From positions 49,993,325 through 50,057,324 of the forward strand of contig QCXZ01000064.1 in the NCBI GenBank assembly GCA_025024175.1: a stretch of DNA of 64,000 nucleotides, written 5' to 3'. Below, piece by piece: positions 1-15,284 of this stretch. The stretch is from Rhyzopertha dominica (Eukaryota > Arthropoda > Insecta > Coleoptera > Bostrichidae). The first letter of the stretch is position 1, and each line of letters begins with the position of its first letter. A program made the position numbers and the translations under genes. The notes under the pieces were generated by a model. That model searched no databases and was not told the origin of the DNA. It was given only the letters and a program-made list of their open reading frames with translations.

Positions 1-1153
1 ATATATGTACTTCTTGTGCAGTAATAAATGCAACTTCATAGAAATGTGTAATAAACTAAATAATCGCTAGAGTTATTATTTGAATACTGACAATTAAACG
101 AATAAGTGATTAAGGGACAGTTGCACAAAGGTGGATCAAATTTGACCAGAGCTTTACCCCTAGCCGTTCAATAAGAATAAAGCCTTTTGACAGCAAACAT
201 TGATCATAAATATAACTGTTTGTGCCATACTGGTATTTATATAACTGGAGATATAATAATAAATAAGGATATGGGATTGCAAACAGAATTTTAATGAAAA
301 ATAATGTACCTTTAAGAATTTTATTTCATCATATAATAGAATATTTCATCTATTTCAATTTATGAGTTGATTCACTTTATTATTATATATTTTTAAGTAG
401 TAATTATAAAGTATTCAGAGGGGAAATGATGTACAATGTAAACGTAAATATTTTTCAAAGTACATTCCAGTGCAAATTAGGCAGCTTTTTAAGAAAGAAA
501 TATCCATTCTTGAATTTGTTTTTTCTGCACTTAAGTTGTTCTGTTAGCTTTTTCGGAGATGGCTTAATACTTCATGGCTTAATGCTTCATTTGTGACTCA
601 GATTGTCTTAATTATTAAATTAACTCAGTGGTTGTCAAACTAAAATATCAATAAAACAATCCACAAATGGTGAAGAACAACTTCCATAAATAAATGGTAT
701 TTACATAAAAAATAGTGCAATAGGTAAATTAAAACAAACATGTAGATAAACCATAACCCAAAATGGCACATGCTATATTGTGCCATTGACAAAATCTTGG
801 TAGCAGAAAAAGAAAATACCACAACTGCGTGCTAAAGAAAATTTATCTACATGAAGCTATGTTAGGCTTTAACCATCATAGTGTAACCACATTTATGGTT
901 ACTGGTTTTAACTACACCAAAATGATACAGAAATGCATCTACATAAATTAAACAGCTGCTGACTGTCAAGCTGACCTGATCCTTGGATTTAAGTATGAAC
1001 TCTTAATTAAATAATCACAAGAAAAGTGGAATGCAACAACATACTGACTACAGTTACGACACCTGAAGAACTACCTACACGAGATTCGTGGACATCGTAT
1101 GCTCTCGCAACGGTTCGTTTAAAGTTTATAGTCCACAAGAGCAATATTCGATT
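1..1153. other. 3' flank / probable 3' UTR of Galphao
   Basis: AT-rich sequence downstream of the Galphao stop codon. No coding segment is recognised. The 3' UTR presumably begins at 1153 and runs leftwards on the minus strand. No AATAAA on the minus strand lies close to the stop; the nearest clear candidate I see is the TTTATT on the plus strand near 376-381, so the UTR may be about 0.8 kb long (inference). A MITE-like fragment lies at 113-228. Confidence 0.5.
113..228. mobile_element. small MITE-like element with GTTGCACAAA end
   Basis: Begins GGGACAGTTGCACAAAGG near 114 followed by TGGATCAAATTT, and ends with an inverted, diverged match (…GATCATAAA…TTTGTGCC, 203-225). A related sequence in the same orientation, GTTGCACAAACATGG then ATCAAATTTAATCC, lies at 63568-63605. 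The GGCCCGGTTGCACAAA-type terminus is common in insect MITEs; the superfamily cannot be decided here. Confidence 0.45.
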
Positions 1154-1495
1154 TCAATACAGGCCACAGTTGCGTAAATTGTTGGCTATAATGACATCAG
1201 TGACAGCGTCAAATACGAACTGGATGTTTCGCGTATCCGTGGCACAGGTCATATGGCAGTAGATTTCTTTGGTTGTCGATTTGTTCTTGGCCTCAAATTG
1301 TGCCTGAATGTAGGCGGCCGCCTCCCCATATTCCTGTGCTCCCATGTACTCGGGGAAGCATATGGTTAGCGGGGACTTCTTTATTTTCTCCTCGAATATG
1401 TCCTTTTTGTTCAGGAACAGGATTATCGAAGTGTCAGTAAACCATTTATTGTTGCAAATGGAATCAAATAGTTTCAGACTTTCTTGCATACGATT
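1154..1495 (-). CDS. Galphao: Galphao last coding exon (exon 7, residues 242-354)
   Basis: C-terminal exon of the Go-type G protein alpha subunit, a GTPase on the inner plasma membrane that couples seven-helix receptors to effectors. The minus strand reads acceptor ...ttttacag followed by AAT CGT ATG CAA, so the exon opens at a codon boundary with N-R-M-Q-E-S and runs 113 codons to TGA at 1154-1156. Visible motifs are the guanine-specificity box NKKD (residues 270-273), the TCAT box (324-327), and a CGLY tail with the pertussis-toxin ADP-ribosylation cysteine at 351. Wording such as [10 protein letters not shown] and [12 protein letters not shown] is Go rather than Gi. Oddity: residue 350 is Asn (codon AAC) where Go proteins normally have Gly. 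In vertebrates this region is split into two exons; here it is one. Family assignment is very secure. Confidence 0.97.
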   Translation of the reverse strand, partial: NRMQESLKLFDSICNNKWFTDTSIILFLNKKDIFEEKIKKSPLTICFPEYMGAQEYGEAAAYIQAQFEAKNKSTTKEIYCHMTCATDTRNIQFVFDAVTDVIIANNLRNCGLY

Positions 1496-4893
<3,398 letters not shown>

Positions 4894-5022
4894 TTAAAAT
4901 TGAGGTTTTTGAAGGAAAAGTGAACTTCTACGATGCCCGTTGTTTTGACTCTTGTGCGAAGGATGTCTTTATTTGTTGGTTGATAGTCTTTGGCTCCTAA
5001 TCGATCTAAATCATCTAGAAAA
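4894..5022 (-). CDS. Galphao: Galphao coding exon 5 (residues 155-198, switch I)
   Basis: A 129-base exon bounded on the minus strand by acceptor ttccag and donor gtaag. It starts with the last base of Tyr155 and ends with two bases of Lys198. It encodes [15 protein letters not shown], then switch [10 protein letters not shown], which holds the catalytic arginine Arg179 (the cholera-toxin site in Gs) and the magnesium-binding Thr182, then [12 protein letters not shown]. All catalytic residues are intact, so the product should be an active GTPase. Confidence 0.97.
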
Positions 5023-5234
5023 CTGGAAACAATAGAAATGTTTTATTTGTAAGGGAAAATATATTATCTCGATTTATTTATATTGTATAGCACATCAAAA
5101 TTGAAATTAAATCATTTGTTTCAGCAAGAGTTGGATATGATTAAGTTGTATCAGTATTTTCTGGATGAAACAGTTTACATTTAAAAAAAAATTGAAAATA
5201 CATATATGGTATTTTCTCGTCTGTGGTTAGTATG

Positions 5235-5314
5235 TGTAGATTTTTAGGTTGTTTCGAGGATAGCTGGACAAAAACAAATGTCGGGCTTTCTTCGAAACGA
5301 CCTAAAAATCTACA
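5235..5314. repeat. 23-bp inverted repeat with 34-nt loop
   Basis: The left arm 5235-5257 (TGTAGATTTTTAGGTTGTTT then CGA) and right arm 5292-5314 are reverse complements with one mismatch. The loop is 34 nt. No target duplication was recognised. It could be a small foldback element or a transcribed hairpin, since it sits in an intron. Confidence 0.8.
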
Positions 5315-6234
5315 AATAAAAGGAAAGTTTTCAAAATTTATAATTGTTTTAATAACAGAAAAGGCACAATTTACTACATAGGGTCTGACATTATAAGTAA
5401 GTGATTTGGTAAACCGTGGAACACATGAAAATAACTCCACTGTTTCGTATTTTAGTATAATTTGAATCACTGTCAATGTGTCAATATGTTTATTATTTAC
5501 CAGTCTTAGCACTAATCATTTGCTTGAAGATAACAGTAATGAACCTGACAAATAGTTTTTAGATCTCATACTATTTAAAGAGGCATATTTAATATTTGGA
5601 ATAGAAAACACCCATTTTTTTGTTCTGTATTAAAATTTGTAACAAATATGAAAAATATTACAGGTATGACGACATTAACCTATATTTATTGTGAATAATT
5701 CAAAAGCAGCCTTGAAAAACGAATGGCATAATTGCTTACAGCAGGTAAGCCATGCATCTCCCAAAATCTGAACAAATATGGATACTATAAGATATCAAAT
5801 ATTTGCCAATATTATCAATTGTGGACATTTCCAGAAAACTTTAAGGTCACAGAGTTATCGGTTAAGTTTTTTTGCCAAATTATCCCCATTTCTTGAAAGT
5901 AGTGGATGTGGACTTTGCAGAAAGTGAGGTATGTTAGTTTTTAGTATAAAGTTACCGACCAGTGGGGTAGTGAGGTGTGATTCTCATAACACAATGGCTT
6001 GTTGCCGATAACTTATAATTAGGCAGAGCTACAAGAAGTTCGCCCGTTAACAACAGGTGACAACACTGAAATAACTAATACTAAGTTAACTTTAACTGAA
6101 ATTAGCTGAATACTGCAAATTCCTTAANATTTTGACGGAACTAAAGATCACAGCCCATTTGTTGTTGGCTTGGAGAACAAGAAATACTGACCGATTTTTG
6201 ACTCCACCTACAGAGAACCAAAATTCTTAAGGTA

Positions 6235-6360
6235 ACCTCCAGCAGATAACCCAACGTTTTATTCACTGGGCTGTCAGCCCTGGCCGGTAGAGCATTTAAA
6301 ATAAGGTAAAATAAATAAATGTACGCTAATTAAAAGCATTTTGAATATATTTCAAAACTG
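6235..6360. repeat. tRNA-like SINE fragment, copy 1
   Basis: The segment CACTGGGCTGTCAGCCCTGG…CGGTAGAGC followed by AAATAAATGTACGCTAA and ATATTTCAAAACTG resembles the sequences at 52145-52228 plus 53374-53485 and at 56090-56245. The shared tRNA-related block and the shared AT-rich block (AAATAAATG.A..CTAA…TATTTCAAAACTG) argue for one dispersed family. Copy boundaries are uncertain. Confidence 0.45.
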
Positions 6361-7337
6361 TTGGTGGTGTTTTAGAAAAAAAATGGTGATTTTGTAGAAA
6401 AGACACAGCGCCAGCAAATAATTCTGTAGCTTTAATATTATCTGTAAATGTCCCTGAGAGGTAATACGAATTTCCTGTTATTAAACATTGTTCAGATTCT
6501 GTGGGATAGACTATATGTTCTTTTACATAGGGCAGTAGGAGTGACAAATAAACAAAGATAAATTTTTGTAAAAATGTGTCATGGCTAATATTAACAACTA
6601 TCAAAGTCAGAAGGCATTCAACAGTGCTTCTAAACAGTTGCGTTATTTAAAGCAAGTAGAAGAAGCTATCAATGAGTATATCATCCAAACAAGTATGAAA
6701 ACTCTATTTTATATTAAAGGTACTGTGGATATAAACAATATCCTGTTATTTTAGAATAATTTATTTTACTGATCATGAAAGAATGTTTGAGCTTCATAAA
6801 ATGGGTGATGTTAGCAATCTTAGTTGTTACTTGGGATTAAAAAAGTGCTAAAGATGATGTTAAAGGAATAAATAAATTTGGAAGTTCATACAGCACATTC
6901 ATTTTTGCTTCATAAAAACGAAATTGATGAAAAATTGTAAGGTGGGGCATGAGAAGGGTTCACAAACAATAAACAATTGTTATGAAACTACCTAATCACC
7001 AAAATTGAAACAAGTTGATTATTTACCTCAAAGATGGCAATTCAATAAATTACAACAAACTTGTACCAAATCACTTTAATATAAAGGTACCGTTTAAAAA
7101 TTGTTTTGTGCCCTTCAATTAATTGTATATCATAGAAGACACTACTGAAAAAATGTGTCCTTCTTTCTGGGACATCTGCACCCTTTCAAAACCTTTTCCC
7201 CTTTAAATCAGGCACCATTTCTTACACTTATTTAATTTATGGTTTGTCCTCTTTATATGGACGAGATTAAAAAAAGCTGTATGAAAAACTGGAATTGCTA
7301 CAAACTTATACTTACAACTAATAAACAGTATACTTAC

Positions 7338-7498
7338 TATTTGGCAGAATCGTTTAACTGATACTCATTGGAACGACTAAAACACTCTTGCACTCCCGGA
7401 TCAGCCCACAAGCGTTTCATGGCTGCTAATAGTTCTTCTGAGAATGGTTCCGTATCTTCCATTCTTTGTATTACGTCAAAAACCATTTTACCATCCAT
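7338..7498 (-). CDS. Galphao: Galphao coding exon 4 (residues 102-155, helical domain)
   Basis: A 161-base exon. On the minus strand acceptor tttctag precedes ATG GAT GGT AAA ATG, and the exon ends AAA TA before donor gtaag, so Tyr155 is split. It encodes the helical domain stretches [27 protein letters not shown] and [18 protein letters not shown]. The internal ATG at the 5' end is not a start codon, because the preceding exon joins in frame (…NNERE then MDGKM…). Compared with fly Galphao the exon start differs (MDGK against SDAK); the rest is highly similar. Confidence 0.96.
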
Positions 7499-9224
7499 CT
7501 AGAAATGAACACAGCCATGTAATAAAACACTCCCATGCATATTTCTCAAACATTTATTTTTCCAAGAAAGTAAGTACACAACAGATACAGGCAAAATTAA
7601 AAACAAACTGAAAAAACAAGGTCAGTAACAAAACACATTACAGAACATTCGAGTCAGTGGTGACAGTTCTGACTAGACAGGATGATATAAAAAAGCAACA
7701 GACATTTTTATCACATTTGCAGTAAGTATCATAAGTTAAGGATTTTTCTGCTGAAAGAAGCAAATGCATTTTGTTTTTATTCTTTTCCTGATTAGCATTT
7801 TTGTGTTTGAAGCATTTATTAGGGTACCAAAAACATAAAATGAACAGTTTGTAACATATATATAGAGAAGAAACAGTGCAAATTTCTTTTTACTCTCCTC
7901 AAATTATTATAATGTAATCAAACAAAACGTGTTCTTGTAGCACCACTGGAATAACAAAGCACTAAGCGAAATCTAATTTGATTTCTGTTTTAATGAGAAT
8001 CGGGCACAAGATAACTAGGTTACACACGTGTCTCTCAGTAGTTAGCAAAAGAGAAGGACCTTGCTTCTCTCATGCAAAAGAATCTAATTAGAGTGAATAT
8101 GATTGAAGTATCAAAGTGTTCCCCCAAGTTCCCCACAAGACTTTTAATAAAACCCTACATATAAATTCCACCTTTTGTAGGCTGTAGGAACGAAGTGGAC
8201 TTATAAAAAAATAATTAATACAGAATTAAAAGAATACTATTGCATAATTACAAACAAAAGCAAGTACAGTGGTTTTATTAAAATAAATTCGTACTACAGT
8301 AAGCATATCACAACATATATCTGTTTCCAGTTTCCAACAAAGTGAAAGGCCATCTTCCATTCTTCCTCCCCTTGTAACAGGACAGATTCTTCATCCCTTC
8401 TTCCGCAGCGAAGGAGCAGTATCACACTTTTCCCGTACCATTCACTTTACTATTAAATCACAAAAACTACATTCTCACTCTTTTATTTAATCTGCAATTT
8501 TTATAGCTCACACTAGGCAATCAATGCAAAAGTTGCAAACTGTGTCAAATATTGCACACTAGCACGACCATAACATACTCAAAGCAGCTGGAGTGGCCGA
8601 AAATAATGAATTTCACAATCAGGTTTTTCACGTATAATATTAAAGAACAATCCAGCGCTGTAGAAAAAACTGGGTATCGCCTTTTCAACTTGTATTTATC
8701 TAGTTCCATCTGAATAATAATCTATTCTGATTATATCCAATAAACAGAGATCGAAATGCAAATAAAATAAAAATTCACTTGGCTTTAAAATAAATCTGCT
8801 GTTCTTTGAAAGCACTAAACTATGAAATAAAATAATGGTGGCTCCAATTTTACATACACTAATTTTGAAAAATTCTTTGTTTACAATTTGTACATACGAG
8901 ATTTTAGAAATAACCAGTAAGTGTGTAACAAATACCTTTTATACTATCCCTAGAAAGACATATGGCATTACTTGTAAAAGAAGAGTTATTATATTCCTAT
9001 AACCAAATAATCGTTCGTGGTTAGAACTACAAAATTATAAGCACAAGTTGTAATTGGTTTATTTATAAAGACATAACTTATTCCAAAATGTTTTATAGAC
9101 TAATCAGATAAACATTTAAAATAATGGAATGTACAAAATTTAAATATTATTGGGTAATTGAAAAATACTGATTAAAGTACTAATTTGGTTTCAATGTATG
9201 GTGCAAAATACTATGTCTGATGTT

Positions 9225-9545
9225 CGATTCACAATCTTTGTAAATATTCACATTTTGAGTAATCGTTTTCTACGCCAGCTGATATTTGACGGAACTTTAA
9301 ATAGACAACTATGTTCAGGATTTCTTAAAATTGAAATTTCGGGTTAGCTCCATGACCTTCCTTTAAGGATAATTCTTGATTTATGCTTTCAACAAGATGA
9401 TGCGCCTGTTCCTTGAATTGCTGTTTGGGAATATTAGACGGACAATTTTTCACCAAAATTAATTAAAAATTAGGAACCAGCCAGGTGCCCTGAAAGGTTA
9501 CCGACTTAAGTCCTTCAGATTTTTATTTATGGGGTTTATAGTATA
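9225..9545 (+). pseudogene. decayed DDE transposase fragment (SPDLTPLD type)
   Basis: The plus strand reads a degenerate catalytic core: FDGTLNRQL, then FLKIEIS, LHDLPLRI, FQQDDAP (second catalytic Asp) and, after stops, TDLSPSDFYLWGL (third acidic position). This order, GTLN…FL…LP…QQD.AP…SPDL.PLDF.LWG, is that of the insect DDE transposases whose N terminus often carries a DUF4817-type domain. Several in-frame stops are present. No terminal repeats were identified around it. Confidence 0.6.
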
Positions 9546-12500
9546 CTCATATATAATGTTAAGTCGTATTTTCTTGAAAACAAATGAGAACATATGTCTT
9601 CTGGTTCCGTGAGGGCTAGAAAGCAGACAAAGACAAGTGTCCTAATAATGCACACAAATAGTGCTGCCAGATCNCCTGTTTTAATAGAAGATCTACTGCT
9701 TTCTACGCTTAATATACTATTCTCGTTTTATTTACTTACAACTTACAAGCATATAAAGAAAAAACTATTAGAACTAACAGATTCTGAAACAAATAAATTA
9801 TTTCAAACGAATTTTTTTCTATTATACGATATCAACAAAGTTCATTATGTCTATTCTTGTATATGTATAGTTTAAGATTTATGGCTTTTAATTTATTGTT
9901 TCGTAGTTTATTTATTTTGCATATAAAAATACAATTATCAACATCCTTCTGTTCATACGCAAATCTAGTGTTTTTCCATCCTATCCTGAAACTGCAGGAA
10001 TTTTCCGATTTATTTGCATATTATAAATTGCCCCAAATTGTACCCTTAAATTTATGAATGTTGATGACAATCGAAAAGCATTGTGTATGCATGTCGTAAT
10101 ACAGTTCACATTTATATCCTAGATAATATTTGTATTTTGTATTTTTGACATTTAACGCATGTATGGCGCGATGAGAGATCTATACCAAATATTGATACTA
10201 AAAGTGTTCTGATTCGATATCACATATAATCTCGAGCGATCGGAATCGATAGAAATTATTGATATTTGGCTCAGAATATCGATAATATTGAAGTATCGTT
10301 AGCTACCCTACATACAAGCTGATTAGAAAATATTACTTTGTTCAATAGATTATGTAGAGTGTAGGTGTACCTTAATTTCAGCTACCAAACCGCCACTGCA
10401 GTGATAGTGATATGATAGTAACACATGCGGTGTCTGCCAGAGGATGTTTATAAATAGTATACATCCTCTTTATGAATGTGTACCTTCCCTATTAAATTTA
10501 TATCCCAAACATTAATATGTCGTTACAGACCTTACTAGTTTTACACAATTGGGGTCATATCATTTTTAAACCAAGCTATGCTCGCAAAAGTAGAACAAAG
10601 AATCATAACTACAACTTGAAATTGACTCGAAAAAGTTGATTGATTTATGCTAATATGTCTCCAAAATAATGTAATAAAATATATATAAGAATATATAGCA
10701 GACTTTAGCTACCATGTTGGTATCGTTACTTGCTGCATCTTTTTAATAACTCTGAATACCAAAGAGCAAAAAATGAATAATAATTAGTAGTTTTCTGTTT
10801 CTGGTATGACATCATATTCTATAAGGGTACAACATAATATATACATAGATAAATATGTACGTACTTGAAAATATCTTGCTAATGCCGCTTCGTGAAGAAG
10901 TTTATATGATTCGCAATCAAGAGTGCGACATCTACAATAAAGCGAGAAATTAATAAAGCCTGGAAACGGTAAGAAACAATTGCCTCTGATTTGGCGTGAC
11001 CTAAATTGAACAGAGCGAAGCGTGCTTGCAAATCTTGTTATAATCTACTGGTATTGTCTTTCAATCCAACAGGTAAGCAAGGCGGCCAGCATCTGCACAG
11101 AAATAAACCAGCTCCACTAGCATTATGTTATAATATGCACAACGCTCTTGATAAAGAGACCTAGTCTGTTTGTTTTTAACTAAGCTGTAGGTATGGAATG
11201 AAAAACGATGAGTTTTAACTGTCTTGCAATATTTTTTGTGTGTCTGAGAAATTAAATTGTAAATGAGAAAAATTCCAGTAGAGAATATTAAATTAAGACC
11301 AACGCTGCATCCGAAGTGAATTCTAGCATGAAGGCCTGAGATATTGTATTTCTTCATTATAAACTTGTTTATCCCAGCTTTGTAGGAATATCTAGGATGT
11401 TTACAAACAACCAAGTATATCTAAACTGCGTATCCTAGTATCTGATGTGGAAACTTGCGAAAAGAGCTGTATTTCTACTGACAAAAACTGGTGTTTAATG
11501 CTTCCACACCTATAATCTTTGACAATGTTTGGCGATTAGAAACATTTTAAGTACTGTATTATCCTGGAAAATATATTATAAATAATCTTTCCGTCAAGTT
11601 TGTAATGAGTAAATTGAAACTATAATTTTAATTGCGATAAAATTGCTATACAAATAAGGGTTGAAGCAACATATTTAAACTTATACACAATAACCCAACA
11701 AAGAAATATAAAACATCAGTGATTTAACCAGCATTTTAAAAAATGTATAGCACAATTTGTTGTTAGTAGGCACAAGTAGCAAAATTTTTAATTTGCTGAT
11801 ATATAGCAAATAGTGTGACGTATAAAGTTGATTAGCATTTTTTCTTTATTTACTAGTCTAAAATTTGAATGTGACGCCGAAAACACTAACATATGTAGTA
11901 TTGAAAATTATTTTCAGGCGTGCTAAATAACATAAAATTCTGAATATTCTGAATATTTCAGTAACGAAAGAGGCTATGATAATCAAAATCCTTCATAGAG
12001 CATATGACACTTACAAAAATATAAATAAATAACGTTTGCCCCATAAGTTCTGGCATAAATGTTACAGGCATTTTTCTCGTGTCAATTTTATAAGCCACAA
12101 AATTATAAATCAGAAATAAACAAAAAGCTTCTGGCTAGTTGATTAGCCGTATATTTTGGGGCTTTTCTTCTTTTTTGTATTTTAGGGCATTAAATGTTCG
12201 ATGTGTCAGTTTTCTTACTGATGTAGTGTATTTTTGCTCTTATTAAAAATCTCACATTTTGCACTATTACACTGCTGTTTGGTAGGTTCACACAAGAAAT
12301 ACCTTGCTCACATTTAGTAATTGTCCGATAATGATTCTACGAGATATATTTTGATTTTCATAAATGCATAGGTATTAATTCAGTCTTAGCAACTAAATTA
12401 TATACGGTTTATTTATATACGTCGAAGCATTCGAAAAGATGAGGTTTTTTAATATGTTCACTTAAACAGTATGTTGCATATTTTTGCGGTAGTGCCACTG

Positions 12501-13538
12501 AGTTTATTAATAATCAAAAGTAGTCCCTATACACATATTTTTTGTAATAGAATTTCACACCGTCAGCCACCCGATATTGTCTCTGAGACATTTCTAGATA
12601 ATTTTGAGGCAAGACGGTAATTCTCTGTATTGTGTTCTACAAAATTACAAAGAAATATTTTCAAAAAACTATGCACTTACTGCGCGTTCCCTTAATTGTC
12701 GCATTTTAGCAATTATTGCGGCTCATTTCTGGTAGTTTAGGTCAGATACCTTTCTATCAATATCTTAAGACTTTGCTTAGGATTTGCAGCTTTAGTGGCT
12801 TATCGTTTTTGTTTGGGTGCGACATAAACAGTAAATTATTAACGTTACAAGTTCGTAAAGTATCATTTTAAAGTACTAGAACTTTTTACTTAATAATTAA
12901 TTATTAACATTGAAATGAAGGTACTGGCTGTTTGAATGTCATTATCTGTTACCAACATTACAAACAACACAATACGTGTCATATTTGTATAACTGACAGA
13001 AAAGCGCGGTGCCGCCACTTTTTCTTTAGGCGTATTTTTTTTCTACCGTAAATTAAGTAATAGAGAATTTTTCTATTTCTAATGCTGGCAACTTACTACT
13101 GAAAGATTAGGCCAAGCAATTAAGAATGTAATTTCTAATGTTTTACTAACCTGTACTCAGACAAAATTAAAAATAGTAAATTCTATGCACGAAGCACTCT
13201 CACATACATTTAATTATGTTGATTGGTACAAAAACTATGCGGTAATCTTAAACCCCATCATGGATATTTCGTATAATGACTATATCTCCAAAATCTCTTA
13301 AATGGCTCATACATTCATACCTTCTCCGAATATCTCCATCAATGAATTCATTTTTATTTTTTTATTTTATAAAACAAAAAAGAAGACAGAAAACTTCAAT
13401 TACACGCATGCTTTTAAAGTTTTTTTTTAATTGTCTGAGGTGTCAATAACGCCACGCCGCGCCGCCCTGAGGCATACGCACTGATTTTTTTATTTTAGCT
13501 TTTCGTTTGATTCTTGTGAAATAGATACTTTCAATAAA

Positions 13539-13690
13539 TATAAAAGCGACAAGCGAACCAGGAGATTTCAAATCTTTTAAGTGCTAGTGAGTGCAGTGCT
13601 TTGAACAGTAGTTTACTGAATTATTAGTAGTGTTACAATTGTACTGTTTTGAACTAGTTGTGTTTGCATTTAGTATATTCGAGTATATTT
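13539..13690 (+). repeat. LTR-like repeat fragment, copy A
   Basis: Contains TATAAAAGCG (13539-13548) followed by TTTACTGAATTATTAGTAG, GTACTGTTTTGAACTAG and GTTTGCATTTAGTATATT. Related sequence lies at 20547-20690 and 35213-35436. The order TATA..AAGCG, then TTAGTAGTG-rich sequence, and in the other copies AATAAA, is what an LTR U3/R segment would look like. No coding region of a retroelement is attached. Confidence 0.4.
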
Positions 13691-13884
13691 CAATATTGGT
13701 GTTTCACTAAAGCAGAAAAACACATTTTTCGAATTTGTACAAATAGCAACTGCCTACTATCCCAAATATTAAGAAATATCACGTAAATGTAGCACAAAAT
13801 ATTATTATTTATTAGATACACTAAGGAGCGTTTCCGAAGTAATGACTTAGGTACTCTGTATAAAATGTGTACAGTAGAAAATTA

Positions 13885-14010
13885 GATGCAAATGTCATCT
13901 GTCAGCGATGAAATGACACAATGTCAAAGCTGCCTTAACGGTACTACTTCTTAAAGGAAGTGACCTGTAATCCGACAAGTTGGTATGCACCTGCATACAT
14001 TAAAATGTTA
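13885..14010 (+). repeat. fragment of the 45-kb foldback family
   Basis: Matches the tail module of the repeats at 45.4-46.3 kb: TGTCATCTGTCAGC, then GCTGCCTTAACGG.TACTACTTC, AAAGGAAGTGACCTGTA and CCGACAAGTTGGTATGCA.CTGCATAC. Diverged and truncated. Confidence 0.7.
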
Positions 14011-14299
14011 CAGTATTACTCATAAGCTACAAAATATAGAACAAAAAAGTAACGCTTACTCATTTTTCAAATCCAAAAATTTTGGCAACTATACAGAGTG
14101 ACCAGTTTAGCCCGAGCCAACAATAACTTATTATTTTTTAATGGAAACTTATATTTTTTATTGCATTTTCTAATTTTTTATCTGAATTAAAGGCTACCTT
14201 GTATCTATACAAAATAGTTTTGAAAAAAATAATTGGAGATGATACATATGATTTTTACTTTGGGAGAATGCTTATTGGGTAGTAAAGTGTTTAAGTAGA

Positions 14300-14770
14300 A
14301 ATACCCCGAAAGACGTTGTCCGAGGACGGAAGTACTTGAACGGTTACTATGTAATTCGTTTCACAATCATTGGAAACATTTCTTGTACTAATCGCAAAAG
14401 AAGAGGAGGTAATACCTGCGAAGAAAATAAATTTAACACTATGATAGCGTTAGTAGAAAATCTCAACCGCAGAGGCGGTCTCAAGAAATTGGCAGGAGTC
14501 GAACAATTATTACGAGAATTTTAAAGAAAAACCACTTCCATCCTTACCACGTCCGGTTTCACCAAACACTGTTAAAAGGTGATTTTGAAACGAGCAAAAT
14601 TTCTGCAGGCGCATGCTGGTAAAACAGGAGGAAGAACCAAATTTGTTTAATTCTGTGCTCTTTTCCGACTCGTAGTCCTGATTTGACTCCTTTAGATTCC
14701 TTTTTGTGGGGGCAAGTGAATTTATGCCACGCCTGCCACACCAGTTAAAGATATGAAACTGCCCTTCCAT
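14300..14770 (+). pseudogene. internally deleted DDE transposase relic
   Basis: Frame-shifted reading shows RILKKNHFHPYHVRFHQTLL followed by KGDFETSKI (14512-14600), a typical HTH-to-core linker of insect DDE transposases. After a large deletion come SPDLTPLDSFLWG (14675-14715) and, in another frame, YATPATPVKDMK (14722-14757). The central catalytic core is missing. The open frame at 14336-14524 is the N-terminal remainder, and those on the opposite strand are shadows. Confidence 0.72.
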
Positions 14771-15284
14771 TTTTCACAGCATACATCTATAAAAATTTGG
14801 TATGTTTTGAAAATCGTTTTCTAACAACTCGTGGTAAAACTGGACCTGGTAGGAATGGAAATGGGTTTCCTTTAAAATTTTTCTAATATGTACATGTTTG
14901 TCTGATGCCAGTTTTTCACAATATGTGATGTGCTCTACTTAAATTTTCCATAGACCTGTGTAATGTAAACACTGCACTAAAGAAAAAAAAATCTTTTTGT
15001 ACAAAAAATCGTTTAATCTCTGAAAATATTCACTTAAGTTTATTGGAATTTGTATTTTTAAGTTCAAAGATTTATTTTGAACGCCCTGTATAAAATTTTT
15101 AGAATTCCTCACCGGCATTGGAACCCACTATCCGTATTTAATACTTTCTGTAAAAATGTTTCAGACGAGAGCTCAGACAAACGTGTATTTATTTTTTATT
15201 GTATGCCGGATTTCCACCATTTTCCAAAATAACGACAATTATCTCTAAAACGGTTATTTTTTCAAAAATATTTTGTATACACGG

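Larger units (their letters stand above)
5023..7337 (-). other. Galphao intron 4 (2315 bp)
   Basis: GT-AG intron on the minus strand (donor gtaag at 7333-7337, acceptor cag at 5023-5025). It contains a hairpin at 5235-5314 and a tRNA-like SINE fragment at about 6235-6360. The rest is AT-rich with no recognised coding sequence. Confidence 0.9.

Noticed and set aside
14510..14770. minus-strand frames of 86 and 60 codons
   Set aside because: Antisense shadows of the decayed transposase on the plus strand.
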